This document shows positions 43,440-54,987 of a stretch of 64,000 nt of DNA, piece after piece. The notes below the pieces were generated by a model. It saw only the letters and a program-made list of their open reading frames with translations, did not search any database and had not been told where the DNA came from. The DNA comes from Cylicocyclus nassatus (Eukaryota; Nematoda; Chromadorea; Rhabditida; Strongylidae), in the NCBI GenBank assembly GCA_958299035.1, contig CATQJL010000316.1, positions 46,373,585 through 46,437,584 of the forward strand. The letters are read 5' to 3'. Position 1 is the stretch's first letter. Each line of letters begins with the position of its first letter. A program made the translations under genes and the position numbers.

Positions 43440-46359
43440 GTATTGAAGTGATTATCTTCAAGCAAATTGGGATAGTGCGGGCATACCGAGCGGTCAACAG
43501 CAGCGCTGATAATGACTATTTTCCCAATTACAATCTCAACAACAGTTTAAACGAGCTAATTCTTTAGAAAATGCTCTCCTAAAAAATCTTAGGCAAACAT
43601 GGGTAAAAAATTATCCTGCATCCATTTAGACGTAATTGGCTACTTCGACCAGAAATACTGAAAACACCGCTATCATTATTTGTCCAGTAGTCCTTGTTGT
43701 ACTATTGAGAGAGTCACAGCAAAACAGATTTGATCATCACCAGCCAAATGTTAGCGTTGAAAGCGTTAGCGTTGGACTTGGTCCTCGAATAGATCCGAAC
43801 TTTTCAGTTTTATTCTATCTCGCTTTATCTAACGGTAAGACTTTTGCAAGATTATTACTTCGTTTCCGAATAAGAAGACATTGGATGCAAGCATATGCGT
43901 CTTTTTTCTTTTTCCAAAGAGACTGTAGCTTCGGAATGGAGAAAGAGATTCGAGCATGCTATATAATAATGTATAGTCTCAGCGGTGTTTGGACCCATCC
44001 TTTATTGATATTGTGCAAAACTTCGCAGATTATCCGAACAGCACGTAGTCATTGAAATTCACAAGCTTTTTGGCAGAAATCGAGCAAATGCCTGCAAAGG
44101 TGCCAGAAGTTCGCAAACGTCCCAGTGAAATTTTGTACTAGTGGCACCTTCGGTATCTTTCTTGTAAAACATTTAGAATGCCTAATTAAGACATTTTTAT
44201 CACTTCTGCAAAACCGGCGAAACGGTTTTTTTTTTCAAAATGGTGCATCTCTCCGTTGATACAAAATCACAAATGATATATTGTCTTCTTTACAAGGGAT
44301 CTAATTAGTATTTGCACAACTCAGTGACCGCTCCTTCCGAAACGTCTGTCATTCTATCTACTTGTTTAATTTTCACCAAAATACTATTCTCTTGGCACTT
44401 CATGGTATAAATAAGGATGCCCGTTTGCTCACATTAAAACTTCAGCAATGTTTACATGATTTGGTACTCATTGTGCTATCCGAACTGTCTTGACCTTCCA
44501 TCAGATCAACGCATAATGAATGTGGTGTGCTTCAAGGGGTCATTACTTGATGAATATGCATTTCCACAAGTGTTTAATAGCAAGTGGTTGTGCCTTTTGC
44601 TCATATCTGCTGCTTCTCATTTCTGCTTTAGTTAGAGGAAAAAAATCAAAGATTATGAGAACTGAAACGCGAGATTCCAACATGCATCTGGCTGTACCCA
44701 ATGAGACTCCATATTCTGCCTTTTTCTCGTTCATTTAGTGCTTGACAGCAACATTCTGGCCTAACGCCCATTTAAGCTTTCATTCTTTTCGATAACCAAG
44801 CTTCTGTTTGTCTGTTCTCCGAAAATCAAGTGAGCACCATGGTTAAGGGGCTAGATGTGGGCTGACTTCGTTTGATCGCATAGCTGCTACGTTTAAGATA
44901 GCCCTAGTAATTGAAAATTTGAGTCTAGGCTTTCTCCTTTCCTGCACCACATATTTCCTTGTCGGTGGATTAGTAGAACTAGCGATAAATCAAGCTAAGT
45001 GCTTGTAGTAAGCGCTAGTAGCAATGTTTATGGCAATCTCAGTTACTTATTTTTGAGAGCTCTGTTTGACCTATTACAGTGCATGGTGAGACTGACACAA
45101 AACCTCTCAGGGTTTGAAATGTGTAATTAGTACTTCAGTCCCTCTTCAACACTTCTAAAAGATATACGCATTTAATTTAATTCAAAAAATAAAATCGCAC
45201 GAGCTCGATTTTGCATCTACTAGAAGAAAGCAGTCATGCTCTGTGTAGCACTTTAGCTTGATCGATTACCTAAAGTGCAATCTCAAAACTCATGGATGAT
45301 CTATGTTGCAAGAATTTCAGTGCACGATGTTGACTGCAATCTTTTGGCAATATGGTGGTAACCGCTTGTCCATTTGGTGTTTTATGGGCCCAAATTTCTC
45401 TATCAAAGGAGATCTTACAAGGGAAGGATACTTGGTCAAAGCGGGAAAGCCATGTGTAATGCATACAATCTCATAAGGCGTGAACGCTGACCAAATATGC
45501 TTTCTTTACTACAAAGCGCTTTTGGGAGAGGAGTAGTGCAAAATTTTTGAGGTAAAAATTCAATGATTTGGCTTAGGTGAAAGCAGGTGATAAGTTGTTT
45601 GCGTTTGAAAGGAGTAATGAGTGACTTGAGTTTACAGGATTGAAGAAATTTATTATATAAAGCGCCCTGGTAGTAATCACGGCCCATTTGAGCTCCAGGG
45701 CGAAAGTTCTGAATGATTTCAATGTAGCGGCGTTTTCAAGTTTTGCATCAAAAAATTCCCATAACTCCCCACTCAGAAGCGCTTTGCAGATACAAAAAGA
45801 TTGCAGATTTAGAATTAGCATTCCATGCTGCATAATGTAGTATACACTTTGTATGGAATCGCCACTTCAACCAAGTACACTTCTTGCAAGGAGGGTCGAG
45901 CATGAGTTACACCCTTGGCTGGATACGACTTTTCACTTGGGTTCTGTCTCAATCGGACCCCCTGGATTATCATATACCTGCCATAAGCATGAGAAAGAGG
46001 CCCTTCCAGGCACAGTCAAGGCCCGGCGCGAGGGTAGCAAATTGACACCTTTGAAACGAATTTGTCTTTGTCGCTTTCTAATTCCAGAAACATGGCATGG
46101 CGTAGCTCTCACATTACTTGCTTTTCACCGATTCCCCCCCCCCCCCCCTCCATAAAGCCAACTGCGCAAGTCGTTAATAGAAGCGTGCTCTCTCTTCTAG
46201 GAAGCTGCGATCGTTGCTACTTCGCTTCTAGCAGAGAGGTGTAAAGGAGTTTTGAACCCAAGTTTCTGCAATAATTAGGGTGTGATGTCATATTGTCGTA
46301 TGCGCACTGTAAATGAGGCAGTTGTTGCAGTTCCAATATTTTTTTGGATGCCTCAAGTA
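43440..46359. other. Intergenic, no gene recognised
   Basis: The frame at 43636-44055 has a hydrophobic stretch (TAIIICPVVLVVLL) but no recognisable domain. A C-run is at 46134-46150. Confidence 0.4.
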
Positions 46360-47129
46360 TTAGGTTGGCAAAATTTTGCAACTTTTCCCGTAACTTTTTT
46401 CCTGTTATATGTAGCAAACTCATTTTGTGACATCATGTAGATCGTGATGTAAGCTGCAAGTCTGCGCAAACCATTTGATTTTTGATAGCGTAGTACAAAA
46501 ATTCTAAGCATTTTTTGAAAACTGCTCAAAATCGAGGTTTCACGATTTTTTGGCAAACATGAAGCCCTACGAAACCTGATTCAAACATATAAAAAAGCAA
46601 ATATAGGCAGTATGTAGCTGGAAGTTGGCACATTGGAATCAGTGAAAAAGAAATGAAATTCAAACACAAATTAAGTTGGGGCGCCTTTGAAAATTTGAAC
46701 AAGTCAAATGCGTCAAGTTTTAAAGGCATTTTGTCAATAACTAAGTTGCGAAAAGTCAGAATTCGCTATAACTTTGCACTATGGGGTAATCCTATGCGGT
46801 AAGCACGAATGTCATAATATTCATTTGTCGCTAAAATGAAATTCATCTTTTGATCTCACGAACGAGGCCTTTTCATGCGAAACGGATCTCATTTTTGTGA
46901 TCAGCATGCCAAATAAGCCCTATAAGCAAAGTTTCAGCAAAATCTGATGCATTCTAAAATTTTTCCCATAGTACCGTAAACCTACCGTAATCCTTACATA
47001 AGATGGTAAAATTCGGCAAAAATGTGTGCACGCTTACATCATATTCCTTATATTGCCAAAAAATGAATGCGCTACGTTCAAATAGACAAAAGTTATATAA
47101 AAAGTTGCATTACTTATGTGCCAACCTAA
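46360..47129. mobile_element. Mariner-like MITE, TTAGGTTGGCAC family
   Basis: Right end (inverted) TTAGGTTGGCACATAAGTAA, left TTAGGTTGGCAAAATTTTGC; TA flanks. Most of it reappears in opposite orientation at 63388 to the window end. Confidence 0.88.
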
Positions 47130-47131
47130 TA

Positions 47132-47929
47132 AGAAGGTGTTCGTGCATGTCAATCGCGTAGCAACGTCGTTAAAGACCGTCAAGAACGTATGTTACATCT
47201 ACAAAAAGTTGCTCTATTTCCTAAAGCGAAATTCAGCTTATTTGCCGTCCATGTTTAGTCCAAGCATAGGAAGTATCATCTTCGTAATCAGCACGTCACA
47301 TAGCCCTACTAAGCTAAGTTTTGTGGATGGTGAGGTTTCTAATTGAGGTATGCCTAAATGAAATGATCTACCGTTAACTTTGCTCCAGAAATGACTCATC
47401 GGCCTCTTTTTGCACTATGATTACTTCTTCTTGCTCAGATTATTCCAGTGACAACGAAACTTGGCTACTAGCAATAAGACACGCATCCACGCACCCGCAT
47501 CCACAACTTTTTCGGCGTTGCGAACTTCCCGAATTTGCTACAGAAAAGTGCTGAAAAATGACATCCATATCAAGACGAATATCGCATTTTTTTGCACGAA
47601 ACTCGAGTCAAATTTCCCTTACTTATCTGAGTAAAGGTTTGCTGAAACCATAAACGATTGAAGGGGGAATGTGATAAAAGAAAATTTGACTGGGCTCTTT
47701 AGTCAGCGTTTGGCTTTATTTGAAGTGGAATTACTACTGTGGACAATGGGTCACTTATAATTCAGTTTTCGCACTCCATACCATGCCCGTTACATGACGG
47801 CTTTTCAGAGCAGAATCTGTGCATTTTCCGTGATTCCTTCTTGATTTCCTATTTCTTTTGCTATATCTGGGTATACAATGCCTAGTAGCACTTGTAGTTG
47901 TAATAGTTGTAACGAACCGAAGTTTCCAT
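47132..47929. other. Intergenic, nothing recognised
   Basis: No domain or repeat boundary seen. Confidence 0.4.
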
Positions 47930-48420
47930 CGAATGAATTTTGCACGAATGAGTTTGTGAGATTAATTTTCGAAAGTTTTTGAACGAATAAATATTGTACG
48001 GTTCCTGATTTTCGTATTGTTCAACAGAACTCGAATTCTCAAACATTCGAATAACTGAACTTAGTCGAATATTGGATTATTCCAATAATTGAATAGGCGA
48101 GTATAATTCAATAGAACATTTGAATATTAGGTGACATTCAGCTATTCGCCATATTCGATATATGCAATGTTCAAATTTGCAAGAATGCTTGCATATTTTT
48201 AAAATCCTCGAATATTCAAATATTCGAATAACTGTATTTCAAAATTCGTCGAATATTCAAATATTTGAATAAGCCATTTTTGGACTGCGCATGAAGAATG
48301 TTTGGATAAAGGGCTTTTTCACTCGTTTGTTTATTCGAATAATCGAACAATCACTTTCGAATCGACTATTCAAGTATTCAAAAATTTCGAATAAATTTTT
48401 TGGATACGAATACTCGGTTC
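47930..48420. repeat. ATTCGAATA-rich degenerate repeat tract
   Basis: Many variants of TCGAATATTCAAATATTCGA occur in about 490 bp, giving a dense set of short palindromes. Looks like a decayed satellite or simple repeat. Confidence 0.75.
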
Positions 48421-49081
48421 CAATCATAGTACATACTACAGTTTGCTACGGTAGAAAAAGTCTACTAGGAGTAACTATAGTAGCAAGGTCCAGTCAATGC
48501 GCGTAGTGTACAAGCGCACATGTCGGGTTACGAATCCAACTCTCACCCCAGTTATTTGACACTGCTGGAATACCCGGCTTTGCTTGGACTTGTCAGTACA
48601 TCATGATAGAAATCACCATGCCCTACTTCCTTACAACATTTCCCTGTCCCGGTCCCATCTGTAAAGCCAGCACCTCTCCTCCCTATATTTTCGTAATAAA
48701 TCGCCATGCCCTTACGCCCCTGTTACATCTCCCAGCCTCGTAGCTCAAAATTTGCGAAATATCGATAAAATTAATCAAATTGGTCGAAATAATGTTCTAT
48801 TCGTAATCAGCATGCTCACTTATCCGCTGTCTCAACTCCCACAAAGCTCTAACTTTGCACAAAGATTGATAAAATCAAAAGTGATTAACAATTCTCTGAA
48901 CTGAATTGCTAATCAGCATGCTCACTTATCTCTATGTGTTAACTTTTAGCCTCGTGAGCAGTAGCCTTGTGCCAATCCTATCTCCGTAGCTCAGATTTTG
49001 CAAAAAAAGGTAAATTCGATAAAAGATATTAGCCATTCCTCAAGATATAATAGCATTCGCAATCAGCACGCTCGCTTACCT

Positions 49082-49254
49082 AACCTTTGATTCAACTGGC
49101 TTGGCTTCGTTAAAGCGGGCTTTGTGACAATTAAGGCCGCTCGCACCCGCGACGCACCTGCGTCTCTCTCGCGCGGGTGCTCTCTGATCACTAGCTAGTC
49201 TTAATTAGGTCACGGAGCCCCGCCTTATCAGAGCCAAGCCAGTTAAATCAAATG
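49082..49254. mobile_element. Palindromic MITE flanked by TTACCT
   Basis: The arms TGATT.AACTGGCTTGGCT pair across a short loop; the direct repeat TTACCT lies at 49076-49081 and 49255-49260. Confidence 0.75.
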
Positions 49255-49574
49255 TTACCTGTATTACAATACCGCTCACATTTTTTGAAAAATAGACGAG
49301 AATGTACATACATGTCGCTAAACGTGTGTACATTCTCGTCTATTCATTCATGTTCTTCCACGCTGAGCGGCCGCTCTTGTATTTTCTCTCACAGTTCACT
49401 TTCGTTGCTGTTCTGCCATCGTTCTCCCTTTCAGGTGAGACGTTTGATTTCATATTTTTGCTTTGTGTTTGCTAGGGGCTACCGATTTTGTTTTCTTTGA
49501 TATAGTTCTTGAAGTTTTTTGAAATTTTGGTGATTTTTTTGTGCAAATTCAGTGCTACCAATAAGCAAAAAATC

Positions 49575-50211
49575 AAATGGCACCAAAAACTCTAAAAAAG
49601 CTCGCATCTAGGACCGGGTCAGCACAAAATCTGTTGATGCGGGAAGTCAGACGTGTGATGCTGAGTTTTCAAATCTATCTATTGCGGATTTGATAACCAG
49701 CATCAGAGACAGAAACAATGACCCCGTAATCGACAGATTACTTTGTGCTCTGTGTGAGAAAATACCTATGGCGGCTCATTGTGATCTGGAAGCCGAGAAA
49801 CGTAATCGAAGCATAGTAATAAGCGGTGTTCCTGAAGCAAATGAACAGCTTCCTTTCCATCAACGTTGCGTCCAACTGGAAAGCACCGTTGGGGAAGTTC
49901 TGGATGTGTTGAAAGAATGCAGGCCTGTCAAATTGTACCGTTCGGGAAAACCTAATCCGTCTCGCCCCAGGCTGGTTTAAGTTGTGTTTCCCTCTCGATA
50001 CTACTGTCAAATTCACTATTACTCAGAAATAAGGCTATTCTAACATTTACGTTAGAAAGAGTATGACGGCAGAGGAAAGGGCTCGCAATTACGAACTCCG
50101 GCAACAAGCTCGCGAACGTAACAAGGGCATGGCCACCAAGGAGTGGGTGATATATCGCGATGAGTTAGTTCACGTTTCTAAGCTCCCTCGCAAAAGCTCG
50201 GGAAACGTCTG
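49575..50211 (+). pseudogene. CR1 ORF1 remnant
   Basis: The frames give RNRSIVISGVPE, CRPVKLYRSGKPNPSRPRLV, then after a stop and frameshift RKSMTAEERARNYELRQQAR followed by ERNKG. This is the RRM-like ORF1 organisation (R.GKPN..RPR..KV.F....R......R..MT..ER......R...R.RN) of CR1-type elements. At least two frame breaks. Confidence 0.75.
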
Positions 50212-50229
50212 AACAGGCATGGTAGAACT

Positions 50230-53000
50230 GATTCATTACAAATAATCCTTTTTAACGCACGGAGTCTAAGAAATAAATTGAACTGCTTGCATGCTTTTGT
50301 CCTTAGATACAAACCTGATTTACTTTTCATTACTGAAACTTGGCTTAACATAAAAATACTTGATTCTGAGGTTGTGGGTGGTATGCCCCATGTGCTGTAC
50401 AGAAGTGACAGAAATAACCGAAAAGGTGGTGGTGTCTGTTGCCTGGTAAAGGGTAACATAGTATCTAAGTGTACTAATGTTGAAGTATCTTTGCTAGCAG
50501 ATGTGTTAATTGTCACTATTACCCATCCACAATCTTTACGTTTACGATTTATCGCGATATACCGCCCACCTAGCTCTAGCAAAGATGATGATGATAAACT
50601 GATGAATGTGATTAGTTCTTATACATATACTTCTGATCATGATGACACGATTAGTCTAGGTGACTTCAATCTGCAAATCGATTGGGCCACTATGAAGGCC
50701 AGTAATAGTGCATCCTTGTCATTTCTTAATTATTTTCAACATAATGATTTCAAACAATATGTCTCGCATACTACGAACAGTGACCATGTCCTTGATCTAG
50801 TCCTCTCCTCTGACGCACGAATTTCTAATCTTGGTATACTCCCACCACTTGGCTCCTCTGATCATAGGATGGTTCAGTTTGAGTGTGGAGGGCCTGCGAC
50901 CATGGGTTTGCCATCTATACCCTTACCTGACTTTCACGGAGTTGACTACTTTGCGCTGAATAATTTTCTTTTTAGAGTTGACTGGCTTGCGGAATTTGAT
51001 CAATATGAGTCATGCTCAGAACTTTACCTTAGATTTTGTAGGATAATTTATTCTGCCCTTAGCATGTTCGTTACTATGAAACATCCTAGCGACACACTCA
51101 TGAAACTCCCTCCTCATATTGATGCACTTAACATGCAAAAATGCAGGCTTTTCGACAGATTGAATGATCCGCTACACAGTCCTATATATAAAAGAGTGTG
51201 TCATGACATTGATTTCCATACGCAAAAGTATTTAGCCAATCGAGAGCGTCGCCTTGCATCTAAAGCATCTGCTCGGAATTTACAGATATATAAATACCAA
51301 AATGAAAGCTAGTGCTACTCTCCCTAATCTTGAAGATCATTCTGGGTTTAGTTACTATAATGATGCGGATAAAGCCAGGTTCTTGGTGCATATTTTGCCA
51401 GCGTATACAACAAAGATGATGACTATCTGCATTCAGTACTCTGTAACGTCCGGCAACCATTCTATGACATTGTGCTTTGAACCATCCGAGGTCTTCAAGT
51501 TTCTCAAGAAGTTAAAACCATCTACCATGGAAACTTATGATGGCATTCCACAAATTATCTATGAAAGATGCGCATCTGCTTTATCTACCCCACTAGCTCA
51601 CATTTTTAATGTTTCCATGATGTTGGGTGAGGTGCCAGGTTCATGGAAGCACGCCCTTGTCACTGCCATCCCAAAGATACAAGGAGCCAAGTAGTCAGTG
51701 ATTTTCGACCTATCAGACTTTTACCAGCATCGGCTAAGGTTATGGAAAGAATCATACGAGGTAGGTTGCTGGCAAGGCTGAATAAATCACATCTGATCCC
51801 AGCTGAACAGCATGGCTTCATCAACGGTGCTTCTACCACAACAAACCTAGCTGATAGTACCTATGACTGGCTTTTCGCCCTTAATAATAAGAAATCCGTG
51901 GATGTACTCTATATCGATTTATCCAAAGCGTTTGACAAGGTGTGTCATTCTAAACTTCTCATAAAGCTGAAGGAAATCGGTATTGTTGGTCCCCTTTTCA
52001 ACTGGTTTAGCTCCTATCTACACAACCGTTTTATGACAGTCAAAGTTCGCAATACATTTTCGGATGCATATCCTTGTATGAGCGGCGTACCCCAAGGAGC
52101 AGTTCTCTCCTCTCTACTTTTTCTGATTTATACGCTTGATCTGCCGACAATACTTCGAACGTCCCCAGACATACGAATACAGTTATATGCAGATGACATC
52201 AAAATATATGGTGTTTACAGTTGTGATAATCGAATAGAGGTACAATCAGCATTGCAACAATCGCTTACAAACCTGATCACTTGGGCTGATCGTTGGCATC
52301 TGTCAGTCAATCTAAGTAAAAGTTTTGTCTTACATATGGGTGATCAGCATGCAGGCACTTATGTGGTAGATGATACTACTTTGAAGGTGCGTTCCTCAGT
52401 TAGGGATTTGGGAGTCATTATTGATTCGAAGCTCAAATTCTCTGAGCAGATTGATGCGGTTGTCAGGAGAGCTTATACTTTTTTGTTTGTACTTGTTCGG
52501 AGTGTAAGAACTAACTCGCCTGTGCTTCTGAACACGTCTCTACAAGTCTCTAGTTCGTCCCCACCTAGAATATTGTTCCCAGGTGTGGAACCCCAATCGA
52601 AAAAAGGACATTGAAAAACTTGAAAAAGTGCAAAAAACTTTCACGCGTCTGTTGTACAGAAGAGTCTCTCCTAGTAATGCCCCTCCTGCTTATGAAGTAG
52701 ACTAAAAAAGCTAAATCTACAAAGTCTCTCCTTTCGTCGTAGTATCTCTGACCTAATTTTTTGTTTTCAAGTGCTTAGAGGCGAAACCAGACTAAAACCA
52801 AGTAAATACTGGATTTTTATGCCAGCCAGTCAGAGAGTGGGAGGCTTCAATCTTCACCATGTCAAGATTATGAGATACAATAGAGACAAAATGCATAATA
52901 ATTTGTTTTGTAGGATTGCACGTTGATTTCAGCTCTTACAAAAGGATTTAATTGCTTCACGCTGTGCACGTTCTTTGAAGGCTAAGTTGATCAAATTGAC
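50230..53000 (+). pseudogene. CR1 ORF2 (endonuclease + reverse transcriptase), frameshifted
   Basis: An APE-type endonuclease starts ILFNARSLRNKL, then FITETWLN, LGDFN and GSSDHR. Reverse transcriptase follows: DGIPQIIYERC, VSDFRPIRLLPASAKVMERI, AEQHGFINGAST, YIDLSKAFDKVCH, SGVPQGAVLSSLLF and YADD at 52186-52197. The thumb region [14 protein letters not shown] then appears in another frame near 52555-52600. Frame changes near 51300, 51690 and 52550 and a later stop mean no full protein is made. Catalytic motifs are intact, so decay looks recent. The element normally copies its own RNA into chromosomal sites. Confidence 0.93.
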
Positions 53001-53321
53001 CGAAGGTGAAAAATCACATCTACCCTTTTAAAGCGTAATATTTCAGTTGAATTTCATCTTATTTGGTCAACTCTCTCATCAGTCCTTCTTGTATTCTGTT
53101 ATGGAGTTCTGCTACCTTGGCTACACTGATGCCAGCTTTATTACGAACAAATGACACAGGATACACTATACGAACTTACTTACTTCCATTTACATGTCAA
53201 ATTGATTCTACCAGACGTTTTTTTCTACTTTCATCGCTAATTATGGCAGAAATTTGACTACTTTCACTTACACAATGTCACATCATTCTACATTCGACTG
53301 CCCGAGAAGTACTTAGGGGGA

Positions 53322-53545
53322 GCTCAGTGAATTAGTCTAGGCACGCATTCGCCCAGGCCCACGGTTTCGCCCATTCGCCTTACTCTCACCCTCTTATATT
53401 AAGCTCGGTTCAGAGCAATAGGAAATCATGCACTATATCCGAAAGCAATGTTTTATAACACGAGATAGCTAGGGTGAGCTCAGTGAATTAACCTAGGCAC
53501 GCATGGTTTAGCCCATTCGCCTTGGTCTCACCCTGTTTCAAATCT
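53322..53545. repeat. Duplicated about 75-bp unit in the CR1 3' UTR
   Basis: GAGCTCAGTGAATTA..CTAGGCACGCAT occurs near 53331 and near 53474, each followed by GCCCATTCGCCTT..TCTCACCCT, so each unit is bounded by inverted AGGGTGAG/CTCACCCT. Confidence 0.8.
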
Positions 53546-53805
53546 GGTCGCTTAGGTACAGGAAAATGTGAAAACTACCTCTGGCACTATCCAAATGAGC
53601 TTTCTGAACAGGTAATATAGTGGTCAAGTTTGGATGCTATAATTCCATTTCCTTTCATGTTAGTTTGGTAGAATCAAGACTAAGAAGTTTTTTTTCTTTG
53701 AATGATACTCTTATCTGAGTTCTTTTTTATTCGCAATGACTATTGTCCAGGCTTTTGACTAGTTGATGGCGCACTTTTGGTGCAATAAATAAATAAATAA
53801 ATAAA

Positions 53806-54987
53806 TCTTATATATAAAGCTGAATGTCTGTTTGTATGTCTGTCTGTATGTCTGTCTGTCTGTCTGTACGTATGTTCCGAATAGAAAATTCCATTTCTGA
53901 ACCGATCCGGACCAAACTTGGCACACATACACTACGGGCCCCGGCGGGTGTCATAGGCTACTTTTCGTCATCGATCGATATCGATTTTATCGATTTTTAT
54001 CGATTTTTTTGCTGAGTTCACCTACGGGGCTGGGAGTTGGCACAGGGGGGTAATCGAGCATGGAGATTCCGAATACTATATTGGTTTTCAGGATTATTGA
54101 TTACTTTTATCGATTTTATCGATTTTTTGCAAAGTTTGAGCTACGGGGCTGGGAGTTCGCACAGGGGGGTAATCGAGCATGGGGATTCCGAATACAATAT
54201 TGGTTTTCAGGATTATTGATTACTTTTATCGATTTTATCGATTTTTTGCAAAGTTTGAGCTACGGGGCTGGGAGTTCGCACAGGGGGGTAATCGAGCATG
54301 GGGATTCCGAATACAATATTGGTTTTCGGGATTATCGATTACTTTTATCGATTTTATCGATTTTTTGCAAAGTTTGAGCTAGGGGGCTGGGAGTTGGCAC
54401 AGGGGGGTAATCGAGCATGCTGATCATCCCCAAGGGGGGTGATCAGCATGCTCGATTACACCCCTGTGCCAAATTCCAGCCCCCTAGCTCAAATTTTCAA
54501 AAAATCGATAAAATCGATAAAAGTAATGGACGATCCTGAAAACTAATATTGTGTTCGTAATCAGCATGCTCGATTACCCCCCTGTGCAAACTCCCAGCCC
54601 CGCAGGTCAAACTTTACAAAAAATATCGATAAAATCGATAAAAGTAATGGACGATCCTGAAAACTAATATTGTGTTCGTAATCAGCATGCTCGATTACCC
54701 CCTGTGCAAAATCCCAGCCTCGCATGTCAAAATTTACAAAAAATCGATAAAATCAATAAAAGTAATCGATAATTCTGAAAACTAATATTGTATTCGGAAT
54801 CCCCATGCTCACTTCCCCCCCTGTGCCAACTCCTAGCCCTATAGGTGGACTCTGCAAAAAAATCGATAAAAATCGGTAAAATCGACATCGATCGATAACG
54901 AAAAGTGGACTGTGACACCCGCCGGGGCCCTAAGTGTATGTGTGCCAAGTTTGGTCCGGATACGGCGGAGCCGGGTAAGCCAGCTAG
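53806..54987 (+). mobile_element. Non-autonomous Helitron, intact ends
   Basis: Starts TCTTATATATAAAG, then TGTCTG repeats, and ends GCCGGGTAAGCCAGCTAG, followed by T. Inserted A/T inside the AATAAATAAATA tail of CR1. The family is the same as 429-2903. No coding; it relies on an autonomous element's rolling-circle helicase. Confidence 0.92.
54020..54840. repeat. About 119-bp repeats, four direct then inverted, inside the Helitron
   Basis: GGGGCTGGGAGTT starts at 54025, 54145, 54264 and 54383 (spacing 119-120). At about 54430 the array flips orientation through the palindrome TAATCGAGCATGCTGATCA, and inverted units follow to 54840. Confidence 0.92.

Noticed and set aside
53322..53400. A tRNA gene in the CR1 3' UTR
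   Set aside because: Box-like motifs are present, but no cloverleaf with an anticodon arm could be drawn.
54020..54840. CRISPR-like regular repeats
   Set aside because: The 119-bp units are contiguous without unique spacers, lie inside a eukaryotic Helitron, and no cas genes exist.
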